From positions 1 through 23,317 of the forward strand of contig JBGPIT010000034.1 of assembly GCA_041485125.1 (NCBI GenBank): 23,317 nt of DNA. Reading direction: 5' to 3'. The notes below the pieces were generated by a model. That model did not search any database, was not told the DNA's origin, and was given only the letters and a program-made list of their open reading frames with translations. This document shows, piece after piece, positions 6,629-14,329 of the stretch. The first letter of the stretch is position 1. Every line of letters starts with the position of its first letter. Origin of the DNA: JBGPIT01 sp041485125. Lineage in GTDB: Bacteria; Desulfobacterota; Binatia; UTPRO1. A program made the position numbers and the translations under genes.

Positions 6629-7468
6629 TCAGTTTCGTGCGGTCGCGAGGAAGTCGAGCACCTCGCGATTGAAGATCTCCGGGGTCTCGAAGTTGAAGCC
6701 GTGGCTCCCGCCGGGCACTTTGACCAGCTTCGCGCCCCGGATGCTGCGCGCGAGGATGTCCGAGTTCGCGGGCGGGATCAGAAGATCCGCGTCGCCGGTG
6801 ATCACCAGCGTCGGCGCGGCGATCTGGCCCAATCGGTCCGTGGTGCGGTGGCCCATCACGGCGTCGACCTGGCCGAGGATCGCCTCCATGCTGAAGCCCC
6901 ATTGGAGCGCGCCGCTGAAGAGCTGCATGATCCGGCCGAGCTCCTTCTCGATGAAGTCCTGGTTGAAGACGCGCGGCAGCAGGTGCTGCAGGAACATCAT
7001 CGGATCGAGCGTGCTGACGTCGATGCGCGTTTCGCCGCCCGCCGTCACGCTGCCGCCGAACTGCTCGATGCCGAACTGACGCTGGCGCTCGACGTCCTCG
7101 TCGGGCTCGGGGTAGGTGCAGGCGAGCACCAGGCCGCGCACGCGCGCGGGGTGACGAAGCGCGAGCTCCTGGGCGATCATGCCGCCCATCGAGACGCCGA
7201 CGACGTGGGCGCGGTCGACGCCGATCTGATCGAGCAAACCGGCCGCGTCGTCCGCCATCTGATGGATCGTGTACGGTCCCGCCGGCTTCGCGCTGCGGCC
7301 GACGCCGCGGTTGTCGAAGGTGATCGTGCGGTAGTGTTGCGCGAAGTCGGGAACCTGGAAGAGCCACGCCATCGAGTCGGCGGCGAGCCCCATGATCAGG
7401 AGCAGCGGATCACCGCTTCCCTGCTCCTCGTAGTAGATCTCGATGTCGCCGACGTGCGCGATGGCCAT
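6629..7468 (-). CDS. Alpha/beta-hydrolase fold protein (esterase / enol-lactonase-like)
   Basis: A 279-aa single-domain alpha/beta hydrolase, likely cytoplasmic. The nucleophile elbow is GVSMGG with Ser93. The acid is probably Asp228 in GDADLLIPP, and the catalytic His is His256 in GGSHGF. An oxyanion-hole segment (LIMGLAAD) and the FDNRGVGRS loop match the 3-oxoadipate enol-lactonase / carboxylesterase-like branch, but the substrate cannot be read from sequence. The start ATG 7466-7468 has CGGGAGG 7 nt upstream; an in-frame start 30 nt further up has no such support. The gene lies 72 nt downstream of an amidase gene on the same strand, so the pair may act together on an amide or ester compound (inference). 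The stop is 6 nt from the convergent NTF2-like gene. Confidence 0.9.
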   Translation of the reverse strand: MAIAHVGDIEIYYEEQGSGDPLLLIMGLAADSMAWLFQVPDFAQHYRTITFDNRGVGRSAKPAGPYTIHQMADDAAGLLDQIGVDRAHVVGVSMGGMIAQELALRHPARVRGLVLACTYPEPDEDVERQRQFGIEQFGGSVTAGGETRIDVSTLDPMMFLQHLLPRVFNQDFIEKELGRIMQLFSGALQWGFSMEAILGQVDAVMGHRTTDRLGQIAAPTLVITGDADLLIPPANSDILARSIRGAKLVKVPGGSHGFNFETPEIFNREVLDFLATARN

Positions 7469-7540
7469 GGCGGAACCTCCCGCGGCACGCTGTACCACGG
7501 TAGGTGCGCGGAGCCGAGCCGGGCCCGCCGCGACGCGCGA

Positions 7541-8935
7541 CTACGCGAGCTCGGGCGGGTGCGGAACCCCACCGAGCTCGGCGAGGAGCGGGCGCGCGAG
7601 CGCGAAAAGCATCGGCTCGTCCCACATGCGGCCGACGAGCTGCACGCCGATCGGCAGGCCGTCGGTGACCGTCGCGGGAATCACCAAGCTCGGGTTGCCG
7701 GTGCCGTTCACCAAGAGCGAGTAGGCGAGGGTCGCGAGCATCGGCACCGGCTCGCCGTCGAGGTTCGCCGTGGCGCTGACGCCGATCGGGAAGGGCGGCA
7801 CCGTCACCTGCGGGCAGATCAGGACGTCGTGACGCTCGAACGTCGCCATCATCCGCGCCCGCATGCTCTCGCGGAGCTCGAAGGCCGCCGCGAGATCCTC
7901 CGACCGCGGCAACGGCAGCGTCCGCGCGAGCTCCATCAAGTAGGGATGAAAGCTCGCCGGGTCGGCACGAACCTCGTCGGTGAGCTTCGAGAGCGCGAGG
8001 CCGAAGATGCTGGCGAGACAGAAGACGGCGTCGGCCGCCCAGTCGAGATCGGCGGACTCGACCTGGTGGCCGAGGTCGGCGGCCGCACGGGCGACGCGGG
8101 TGACGCCGTCGCGCACCGCGCGTGCGATGGGCAGACCCGCGTTGCCGTTGACGACGCCGATCCGCAGGCGCCGCGCGTCGATCTCTCGGCTGTCGCGCAG
8201 CGGGACGGGCGGCACCATCGACTGCTTGCCGTCGGGGCCCGCAATCGCGGCGAGTGCGACCTCGAGGTCGTCGATCGAGCGCGCGAGCGGCCCGATCTGC
8301 AGATAGTCGTGCAAGATGAGCGGCACGTGACCGGTGACCGGCACCCGATGCTGCGTCGGCTTCAGGCCGACGATGCCGCAGAACGCCGCCGGAATACGGA
8401 TCGATCCGCCCACGTCGGAGCCGAGTCCGAGCGGCGACATCCCGGAGGCGATCGCCGCACCCTCGCCGCCGCTCGACCCGCCCGGCGTGCGCTCGAGGTC
8501 CCACGGATTGCGCGTCACGCCCCAGACCAAGTTGTGCGTCTGCGAGTCCATGCCCATGTCGGGCAGGTTGGTGCGACCGATCGGGATCGCGCCCGCCTGG
8601 CGCATGCGAGCGACCGCCGTCGCATCGGCGTCGGGCACGTGGTGGCGCAGGCGCGTCGAGCCGCAGCAGGTGACCTTGCCGGCCATCGAGAGCGACTCCT
8701 TGAGCGTGATCGGCACACCGTGGAGGGGGCCGCGTCGCGTCCCGCGCGCGAGCTCCGCATCGGCGCGGCGGGCGTCCGCGAGCGCCTCGTCGTCGAGCCG
8801 CTCGACGACCGCGTTCAGCTTCGGATTCAGCGCGTCGATACGCTCGAGATGCGCGCGCACCACCTCTTCGGCCGACAGCTCACGGCGTGCGATCGAGGCT
8901 GCAAGCTCGGTCGCCGACCGATACGTCCAGGTCAT
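7541..8935 (-). CDS. Amidase-signature family amidohydrolase
   Basis: A 464-aa enzyme of the amidase signature family, which hydrolyses carboxamides through a Ser-cisSer-Lys triad. The triad is complete: Lys79 in TLKES, Ser154 in GGSSGGEGA and Ser178 in GSDVGGSIRIPA. Length and motif order are normal for the family. The absence of GatB or GatC neighbours, together with the GGEGA and IRIPA variants, suggests a catabolic or FAAH-like amidase rather than the tRNA-dependent amidotransferase subunit GatA. The start ATG 8933-8935 is preceded by GGAGGAG. No signal peptide is seen, so it is probably cytoplasmic. It is the first gene of a probable two-gene unit with the alpha/beta hydrolase, and is divergent from the MAPEG gene across about 190 bp. 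Confidence 0.93.
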   Translation of the reverse strand: MTWTYRSATELAASIARRELSAEEVVRAHLERIDALNPKLNAVVERLDDEALADARRADAELARGTRRGPLHGVPITLKESLSMAGKVTCCGSTRLRHHVPDADATAVARMRQAGAIPIGRTNLPDMGMDSQTHNLVWGVTRNPWDLERTPGGSSGGEGAAIASGMSPLGLGSDVGGSIRIPAAFCGIVGLKPTQHRVPVTGHVPLILHDYLQIGPLARSIDDLEVALAAIAGPDGKQSMVPPVPLRDSREIDARRLRIGVVNGNAGLPIARAVRDGVTRVARAAADLGHQVESADLDWAADAVFCLASIFGLALSKLTDEVRADPASFHPYLMELARTLPLPRSEDLAAAFELRESMRARMMATFERHDVLICPQVTVPPFPIGVSATANLDGEPVPMLATLAYSLLVNGTGNPSLVIPATVTDGLPIGVQLVGRMWDEPMLFALARPLLAELGGVPHPPELA

Positions 8936-9124
8936 GGGGTCATGCTCCTCCAGTGGCCGGCGCCAATGCGCATGTTCACTGTAGCGGAACAGAAGTGGGC
9001 AAACGAGCCACGATCACTCGAGGACATGCTGTGCGATTCTTCTTGCCGCCGCTGATTTTGGTGCCGATCGCGCGTCCTCGGCTTCTACTTTCTCTCTTGA
9101 CCGCGGGCGTGGTAGGCAGCGCGC

Positions 9125-9574
9125 ATGCAGACCGAGCTCTCCCAGCTCTACGCGATTCCGGCGTTCCGCACGTACGCGATCGTCACGATGCTGTTGGTGG
9201 TGAAGATCATCGCGGTCGGGCTCTACACCGGGTTGCTGCGGACGCGGCGGCAGGCCTTCCCGGCGCCGGAGGACTACCCGGTCTTCGGCGGCGCCCCGCG
9301 CGGCACGATCGACGACGACATCGAGCGGGCGCGGCGCGCGCATCGCAACGACCTCGAGAACATCCTGCCGTTTCTCGCCGCCGCGTTGCCGTTCGCTCTC
9401 ACGGCGCCGAGCCTGTGGGCCGCGCGCCTCTACTTCTGGGGCTTCCTCATCGCACGCATCATGCACACCGTCGCCTACCTCTCCGAGCGGCAGCCGCATC
9501 GCACCATCGCCTTCGCCGTCGGCGCTATCCTGACGTTGGCGATGGTGGTGCACACGCTGATCATCCTGCTCTGA
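9125..9574 (+). CDS. MAPEG-family membrane protein (microsomal prostaglandin E synthase-1 / GST-like)
   Basis: A 149-aa integral membrane protein with four hydrophobic helices: about 16-36, 80-94, 97-117 and 128-148. The MAPEG signature RAHRNDLENILPF sits at the start of TM2. This block carries the Arg, Asn and Glu that bind glutathione in human mPGES-1. A second match, FLIARIMHTVAYL, covers TM3. Family members are trimeric glutathione-dependent transferases, isomerases or peroxidases; bacterial members are often annotated only as MAPEG proteins and their substrates are mostly unknown. The start ATG 9125 has only a weak ribosome site (GTAGG), yet the family N-terminus fits. A short GC hairpin (CCCC-GCC-GGGG) lies just after the stop but has no T-run. 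Confidence 0.92.
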   Translation: MQTELSQLYAIPAFRTYAIVTMLLVVKIIAVGLYTGLLRTRRQAFPAPEDYPVFGGAPRGTIDDDIERARRAHRNDLENILPFLAAALPFALTAPSLWAARLYFWGFLIARIMHTVAYLSERQPHRTIAFAVGAILTLAMVVHTLIILL

Positions 9575-9710
9575 CCCCGCGCCCCGCCGGGGTGTCGGGA
9601 GGATCGCGCGCGTGAATTGTGTCAAAGCGACGCGAATCCATACGAAAAGCGTGCAAAAACACTCAATCAAAACCCTTGCTCACGTCTATGCACTACGGAC
9701 AAACGCGAAA

Positions 9711-9739
9711 TTGACGGCTGTCGTCTCATTGGCGACACT
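9711..9739 (+). promoter_or_regulatory. Weak candidate promoter ahead of the lone receiver gene
   Basis: TTGACG (9711-9716) is followed after 17 nt by GACACT (9734-9739). The -35 matches five of six consensus bases and the -10 is poor. The 250-bp space before the receiver gene is less GC-rich than its surroundings and otherwise appears gene-free. Confidence 0.22.
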
Positions 9740-9826
9740 GAGCGCGTATCGGTGGATCCTGACGCGCGCCCGCATCGGTGCCCACGCCGGCGTGCGCGAC
9801 TCCAGAGGGTGGACGGAAAGGAGCTC

Positions 9827-10252
9827 GTGCAACAGACCGCGCCGCCGACCAGGTTGCTGCGCCAGACTTCCGATGGCGCACGCGTCCCGATCCGCGTCCT
9901 CATCGTCGAGGACGAGACCGATGCGCGGGAGTCGCTCGCGGCGTTGCTCGGCGGCGACGGAGCGTCGGTGCGCGAGGCCGCGGACGTGCCCGCGGCGTTG
10001 AGCGTCCTCGACGGATGGCAGCCCGACGTGCTGATCATCGACATCTACCTGCCCGGAAAGAGCGGCTACGACCTGATGCGGAGCATTCGCGCGCGCGCCG
10101 ACTTGCGGGCGGTGCCGGCGATCGCGCTCACCGGCGTCGCGACCATCAGCGACCGCATCACCGCGCTCACCGCCGGATTCACCACCCACCTCACCAAGCC
10201 GGTCGATCCGGAGGCGATCGTCTCGACGATCGCGAGCCTCGTCGGCGCGTGA
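9827..10252 (+). CDS. Single-domain response regulator (CheY-like receiver)
   Basis: Phosphoacceptor protein with one REC domain and no output domain. With GTG 9827 as start the product is 141 aa: acidic residues Glu28 and Asp29 (IVEDE), phosphorylated Asp72 (IIDIYLPG), Thr102 (ALTG) and Lys124 (TKPVD). GGAAAGGAG lies just before this GTG. The frame is open back to 9617, but the upstream part is Arg/Cys-rich and unlike a REC N-terminus; GTG 9809 is another option. No cognate kinase is adjacent on the same strand. It is convergent, 12 nt apart, with the pseudokinase-like gene. A partner among the kinases at 14330-18066 is possible but unproven. Confidence 0.85.
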   Translation: MQQTAPPTRLLRQTSDGARVPIRVLIVEDETDARESLAALLGGDGASVREAADVPAALSVLDGWQPDVLIIDIYLPGKSGYDLMRSIRARADLRAVPAIALTGVATISDRITALTAGFTTHLTKPVDPEAIVSTIASLVGA

Positions 10253-10264
10253 TCGCGGTCGCGC

Positions 10265-12202
10265 TCAGTGCGACGCGAGCGTCGCACGGTCGAGCGCGGC
10301 GATCAGCTCGTCGAGAGGCGCAGCGGAGTCGAGCGCGCGAGTGAGTGGCGCGCTGACGGTCTCCGGCAGCGGCGGCAGCCCGTCCGGAAGCAGCTGGCGC
10401 ACGAGCGCGACCGTCGCGGCGGCGTTGGCGGTCGCCGCGCCGTCGGCCTCGCGTACCGCGCCGTCGAGGTCGGCGAGGACGAGCGCGGTTGCGACAGTGC
10501 CTGAGCGCGACGTCGGCGCGAGGAAGCGCGCCGGGTCGGCATCGGGTAACCGGACGCCCACGAGCGCGAGGACGCGGAGGATGCGCGCGACCGCGGCGAT
10601 CTCGACCAGCCGCGCCAGCGGTGGACGCGCGCGCGCGGCCTCGAGCGACCACGGCCGCCCCGGCGCGACGACCGCGACGTAAGGAATCGCGCTCGCCATT
10701 CCGTGCTCGACGACCGGCGCGACACCCGGCACCGCGAGCCCGCTCTGCAGCCGCGCCTCGTCGTCGAGGCGTGGCGCCGCCGGCGTACCCGCGGTCCGCA
10801 CCCAAACGGCGCGTTGCCCGTCGAGCCAGAAGCCCGGCGTCAGCCGGCCCTCCTCGGGTCCGCGCAGCGCGACACGGCCGATCCGCTTCGCGTCGAGCGC
10901 CTCGAGCCACTCCTGCGCCGCGCGTGAGCCCGGCTCGGCCCGACGAAGCTCGTCGAGGACGGCGCGTGCACGATCGTCGGCGTGCCGAGCGAGGAGCTCC
11001 GCGGCGCGCCGCAGCGCAAGGCGTGGGTACGCGCTCGTCCCGCGTGACAGGCTCGAGAGCAGCACGCTCGCCGCGCGGTCGGCGAGGGCGATCGGCACGC
11101 CGGGCGCGAGCGCGATCTCGAGAATGCCGCGTCGGAGCGGTTCGGCGTACGTGCGCAGGACAGGGTCGGGCGCGGAGAGGACTTGCTCGACGCCTTCAGC
11201 GAGCAGCTCGGGCGCGTCGGCGGCCGCGGGCGACTCGAGGATTCGCCGGTGCACCGCACGCAGCGGCGCGAAGAGCCGCGTGATCTCCGGCGGCAAGGCG
11301 GGGACCGCGGCGTCGAAGGCGCGCCGGAACGCCTCGCCGTCGAGCAGGCTGAAGAGCACTTGTACGCGCTCGTGGCCCGCAAAGGTTTCGGTGAGCACGT
11401 GCAGCAGCCGCGCCAAGCGGTTCGCGGAGAGACTCTCGAAGTCGATGCGGCGGACGACCTCGGCGAAGGCGTGCGCCGCCTCGGTGCGCGAGCGCAGGAG
11501 CGCGAGCGCCTCGAGATAGCCGAGGAGGACGCTCGTGTCGGCGCTCAAGCGCACCGCGCCCGCCAGCATGCGGGCGCGTGCCTCGGGATTCGAGCGCAGC
11601 GGCTCGCGTCCGATCGCCGCCTCGATGACGGTGCGCTCGACCTTGCCGAGCAGGTGCCGGCAGACGCCGCGATCGCTCGGCTCGCGGCGTCCGTTCACGA
11701 GCAGATCCTCGGCGGCATTGAGCCGCAAGCGCAGCACGTCCTTGTAGCCGCGCAGGAACGCGAGATGCTCCTTCATCTCCGCGATCTCGGTCTCGCTGAG
11801 CGGCTCGTGACCGCCGCCCGACTCGGTGAGATGGCTCACCGCCGGCACGATCGGCGCCGGCGCGGCCGGCGGCGCCACGGGCTCGTCACGTCGCGGCCGA
11901 CGCCGCCCGCGGCGCTGCGTTCCCCCGGTCACCGCGCCCGGACGCGGCACACCGGCGAAGCGCGGCGGACCCGGCCGGTGCGTGCTCTCACGGGGCGGCG
12001 CGCTCTGCGCGCGGCCGTCGCGAGCTCCGTCGGACCGGGCGTCCTGTGCGCCACTGTCAGCGGGCGTGTGCGAGGGCGCGTCCGGCGCCGGGCTCGACGC
12101 ACCTTCGGGGCCGCGTCCGCGCCCACGGTGGCGACGACGCCGGCGCGGACGGTCGGTCGTGCCGGGTGGGCGATCGCTCGGTCCAGGCGGTCCCGTCGTC
12201 AT
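10265..12202 (-). CDS. Large Arg/Pro-rich protein with C-terminal degenerate protein-kinase-like domain
   Basis: No named family recognised. The 645-aa product (from ATG 12202) begins with about 130 residues rich in Arg, Pro and Gly, with clusters such as RRRRRHRGRGRG and RRGRRRPRRDEP, a disordered and probably nucleic-acid- or membrane-binding tail. The middle, to about 430, is all-helical. The C-terminus reads like a eukaryotic-type kinase that has lost catalysis. VWVR (Arg469) stands where VAxK is expected. GVRLPDADPARFL (Asp554) aligns without gaps to G-x-x-HRD-x-K-P-x-N-x-L, with His, Arg, Lys and Asn all replaced. ADLDG (578-580) stands in place of DFG. Only the HRD Asp and the Pro remain. 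GTG 12253 and ATG 12220 are alternative starts; none has a strong ribosome site. It is divergent from the cyclase gene by less than 80 nt. The kinase reading is inference from motif order. Confidence 0.75.
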   Translation of the reverse strand: MTTGPPGPSDRPPGTTDRPRRRRRHRGRGRGPEGASSPAPDAPSHTPADSGAQDARSDGARDGRAQSAPPRESTHRPGPPRFAGVPRPGAVTGGTQRRGRRRPRRDEPVAPPAAPAPIVPAVSHLTESGGGHEPLSETEIAEMKEHLAFLRGYKDVLRLRLNAAEDLLVNGRREPSDRGVCRHLLGKVERTVIEAAIGREPLRSNPEARARMLAGAVRLSADTSVLLGYLEALALLRSRTEAAHAFAEVVRRIDFESLSANRLARLLHVLTETFAGHERVQVLFSLLDGEAFRRAFDAAVPALPPEITRLFAPLRAVHRRILESPAAADAPELLAEGVEQVLSAPDPVLRTYAEPLRRGILEIALAPGVPIALADRAASVLLSSLSRGTSAYPRLALRRAAELLARHADDRARAVLDELRRAEPGSRAAQEWLEALDAKRIGRVALRGPEEGRLTPGFWLDGQRAVWVRTAGTPAAPRLDDEARLQSGLAVPGVAPVVEHGMASAIPYVAVVAPGRPWSLEAARARPPLARLVEIAAVARILRVLALVGVRLPDADPARFLAPTSRSGTVATALVLADLDGAVREADGAATANAAATVALVRQLLPDGLPPLPETVSAPLTRALDSAAPLDELIAALDRATLASH

Positions 12203-12279
12203 CGCCGTCACCGCTAGCATGACCGGGCGCGATCGTGCAGCCGGGTGAATCACGCGTCGAGAGCGAGGCGCGAGGTTGA

Positions 12280-13167
12280 ATGTCGGGCGCGATCACGGCA
12301 CGGGTAGCCGAGCGCCGCGGCGACGAGGGTCTCGCCGCGACCGAGCGTCGACCACCCATGCGTCACCGGCTGATCGAGATCATGCGCCCCACGCTGCGAA
12401 GCGCGATCCGCACGCACCCCGAGGTGCCGGCGAACCTGATCGGCGCGGCGGCGGTCTATTTCTATTTCAACTTCATCGACCCGCTCGATCCCGCGCGCCG
12501 GGCGATGCAGCCGGCGGACCTGCAGCGGTTCGGGACCTTCCTCGTCGTGACCACGACGCTCGTCCTCGCGAACTTCTCGCTAGCGACGCTGTGGCTCTGG
12601 CCGGTCGGTGAATGGGAGCGCCGACTACGGGCCGGCGACGATCCGACCCTGGTGCCCGAGCACGTCCGGCGCCGGGCGGTGAACGCGCCGTTGATGTCGG
12701 CGGTGGTGACCATGGTCGGTTGGATCCTGGCCGGCCTCTTCTATCTGGTGTTCCTGTCGTGGGTCGTCGGTATCGACTTCGCGGAGAGCACGCGCGCGTT
12801 CGCCGGGCTGGTGCTGGTCGCGGGGCCGCTCACGTCGTCGCTGGTCTTCCTGGCGAGCGAGTTCCACTGGCGCCGGCAGATCCCGATCTTCTTCCCCGAC
12901 GGCCGGATCGACCGCGTTGGTGTATTCCGCGTGCCGGTATTGGCCCGGCTCGCCGCGACCTTCCTCATCACCTCGGTGCTGCCGCTGGTCGTGATGATGA
13001 TGGTCGACTTCAGCTTCGAGCGCCGCTTCGGTCACATGCTGCCCGGCGAGGTGCAGCCGGTCTGGCGCGGGCTGCTGCGTACGCAGGCGTTCATCGTGGT
13101 CGCGACCGGCCTGGCGTCGGCGCTGATGGCGACGCTCGTGGCGCGCATCATCAACCGGCCGGTGTAG
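12280..13167 (+). CDS. N-terminal fragment of a six-TM / HAMP / class III nucleotide cyclase (ends at in-frame TAG)
   Basis: This is the 295-aa membrane half of a gene split by one stop codon. Six hydrophobic helices are visible at about 50-68, 85-108, 135-165, 173-194, 222-247 and 267-290. They are followed by ARIINRPV, the first residues of a HAMP linker. The frame then reaches TAG at 13165-13167 and, in the same frame, goes straight on with the rest of HAMP and a cyclase domain (13168-13944). Six TM + HAMP + cyclase is the layout of mycobacterial Rv1318c, Rv1319c, Rv1320c and Rv3645, which make cAMP. The start ATG 12280 has GAGG shortly upstream. As it stands the fragment lacks catalysis. 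Either the gene is a recent pseudogene, the stop is read through, or the base is a sequencing error. Confidence 0.85.
   Translation: MSGAITARVAERRGDEGLAATERRPPMRHRLIEIMRPTLRSAIRTHPEVPANLIGAAAVYFYFNFIDPLDPARRAMQPADLQRFGTFLVVTTTLVLANFSLATLWLWPVGEWERRLRAGDDPTLVPEHVRRRAVNAPLMSAVVTMVGWILAGLFYLVFLSWVVGIDFAESTRAFAGLVLVAGPLTSSLVFLASEFHWRRQIPIFFPDGRIDRVGVFRVPVLARLAATFLITSVLPLVVMMMVDFSFERRFGHMLPGEVQPVWRGLLRTQAFIVVATGLASALMATLVARIINRPV
13165..13167 (+). other. In-frame amber codon splitting the cyclase gene
   Basis: TAG falls between RPV and ALRTAMARVSSGDL, inside the first HAMP helix, where an ordinary residue is expected. One base change from CAG, GAG, TGG, TCG or AAG would create it. No frame change accompanies it. 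Confidence 0.85.
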
Positions 13168-13182
13168 GCGCTCCGGACGGCG

Positions 13183-13944
13183 ATGGCACGGGTCTCGTCC
13201 GGCGACTTGACGGCGCAGGTGCCGGTGCGAAGCACCGACGAGCTCGGCGAGCTCAACCAGCACTTCAATGCGATGGTCGCCGATCTCCGCCGCGCCGAGC
13301 GCACCCGCGAGCTCTTCGGCCGCTACGTGAGCCCGGGGGTCGTCAGCGCCGCGCTCGAGCGCGGCATCGCGCTCGGCGGCGAGGTGGTGAGCGCGACCGC
13401 GATGTTCATCGATCTGCGCGGGTTCACCGCGCTCACGCAACGCACGCCGCCCGCCCGCGTCGTCGAGCTGCTGAACGAGTACTACGCGATCGTCGAGCGC
13501 GTCTGCGACGCCGAAGGTGGCGTGATCACGCAGTTCCTCGGCGACGGCGTCGTGGTGGTGTTCGGCGGGCCGCTCGCACCGCTCGCCGATCACGCGCGCC
13601 GCGCGGTGCACGCGGCGATCGCCTTGCAGCAGCTCTTCGCCGAGCGGAACGTGCTCGCCGCCGGCCGCCCGCGGATCGACGCCGGCATCGGCATCTGCAC
13701 CGGCGACATGATCGCCGGCAACGTCGGCGCCGGTGACCGCATCACCTACACGATCGTCGGTGACGCCGTGAACCAAGCCGCGCGCCTGCAGGTGAAGACC
13801 CGCGACCTCGGCACCCCGATCCTGCTCACCGAGAGCACCCGGGTCGCGCTCGGCGACGCCGACGGCGTGCCGCTCGTCCACCGCGGCGCGGTGCCGCTCA
13901 AGGGCATCAGCGCGCCGGTCGAGGTGTACTCGATCGAGCCATAG
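13183..13944 (+). CDS. C-terminal fragment: HAMP remainder plus class III adenylate/guanylate cyclase domain
   Basis: Catalytic half of the split cyclase, 253 aa if started at ATG 13183; the frame actually continues from the TAG at 13165. HAMP residues (SSGDL, STDELGELNQHFNAM) run to about 35, then the usual linker LFGRYVSPGVV and the cyclase domain. Metal-binding Asp77 (FIDLRGF) and Asp121 (FLGDG) and the transition-state pair Asn197 and Arg201 (GDAVNQAARL) are all present, so the active site is intact. The two purine-selecting positions read Gln117 (usual Lys) and Thr190 (class IIIb Thr), so ATP or GTP preference is not obvious. No ribosome site precedes 13183, so separate translation is unlikely to be efficient. 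Joined, the two halves would give about 554 aa, normal for the Rv1318c group. TAG stop. Confidence 0.85.
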   Translation: MARVSSGDLTAQVPVRSTDELGELNQHFNAMVADLRRAERTRELFGRYVSPGVVSAALERGIALGGEVVSATAMFIDLRGFTALTQRTPPARVVELLNEYYAIVERVCDAEGGVITQFLGDGVVVVFGGPLAPLADHARRAVHAAIALQQLFAERNVLAAGRPRIDAGIGICTGDMIAGNVGAGDRITYTIVGDAVNQAARLQVKTRDLGTPILLTESTRVALGDADGVPLVHRGAVPLKGISAPVEVYSIEP

Positions 13945-14329
13945 GGCTGGGCACGTCCGGCGAGTCGGTCAGTCTCGTGCACGCACGAGCTGCGCGGCGT
14001 GCTCGCTCGCAGCGCGTCACCGCCGCTCGACGTTGGCGCGGAAAAATCGCAGCGACTCGACACGTACGGCAACGATCGGACGCGCGTCAGAAAACTGACG
14101 GTGGGAGGTCGATGTGCAGCTCGAACGACGCTGCTCGCGGCTCCCAAGCCGTGCAGGATCGATCCGGATGCCGCGCCGTTGCTCGCGCGGTCGCGTGGCA
14201 TGTGAGGTGCAGGGATCGACGCACGATGCGGGAGCGGTCTGTGCGCCAGGGCGACGCGGTCTCATCACCAGGCGGATGTCAGGCGCGCGCCGCCGCGGTT
14301 CACGCCCAGCGGGGCTCGAGCGTTTGGAT
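13945..14329 (+). other. Leader / intergenic stretch before the signalling cassette, possibly part of its first gene
   Basis: About 385 bp with no recognisable protein. Two overlapping frames are open. One extends the REC-kinase upstream to GTG 14114. The other, starting at ATG 14112, encodes an unrecognised 73-aa Arg/Cys/Ser-rich product ending in TGA at 14331-14333, overlapping GTG 14330. My hand count of third-position GC is about 68-74% in both frames, below what real genes here show, so both are probably non-coding. Confidence 0.4.
14085..14108 (+). promoter_or_regulatory. Hairpin followed by a strong Shine-Dalgarno sequence
   Basis: CGTCAG (14085-14090), loop AAAA, CTGACG (14095-14100) form a perfect 6-bp stem with a tetraloop. 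GGGAGG follows at 14103-14108, just ahead of ATG 14112 and GTG 14114. Good ribosome-site spacing (5 nt) favours GTG 14114, which conflicts with the domain-based start at 14330. There is no T-run, so it is not an ordinary terminator of the cyclase gene. Confidence 0.4.

Noticed and set aside
6701..9055. 784-codon plus-strand open frame
   Set aside because: Runs antisense across both the alpha/beta hydrolase and the amidase. It is Arg/Ala/His-rich without a fold; typical of very GC-rich DNA.
9575..9592. GC-rich hairpin after the MAPEG gene as a terminator
   Set aside because: The stem is only four base pairs and no T-run follows; in GC-rich DNA this arises by chance.
13165..13167. Amber codon as evidence of a recoded genetic code
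   Set aside because: TAG serves as the normal stop of several genes in this window, so general reassignment is not supported.
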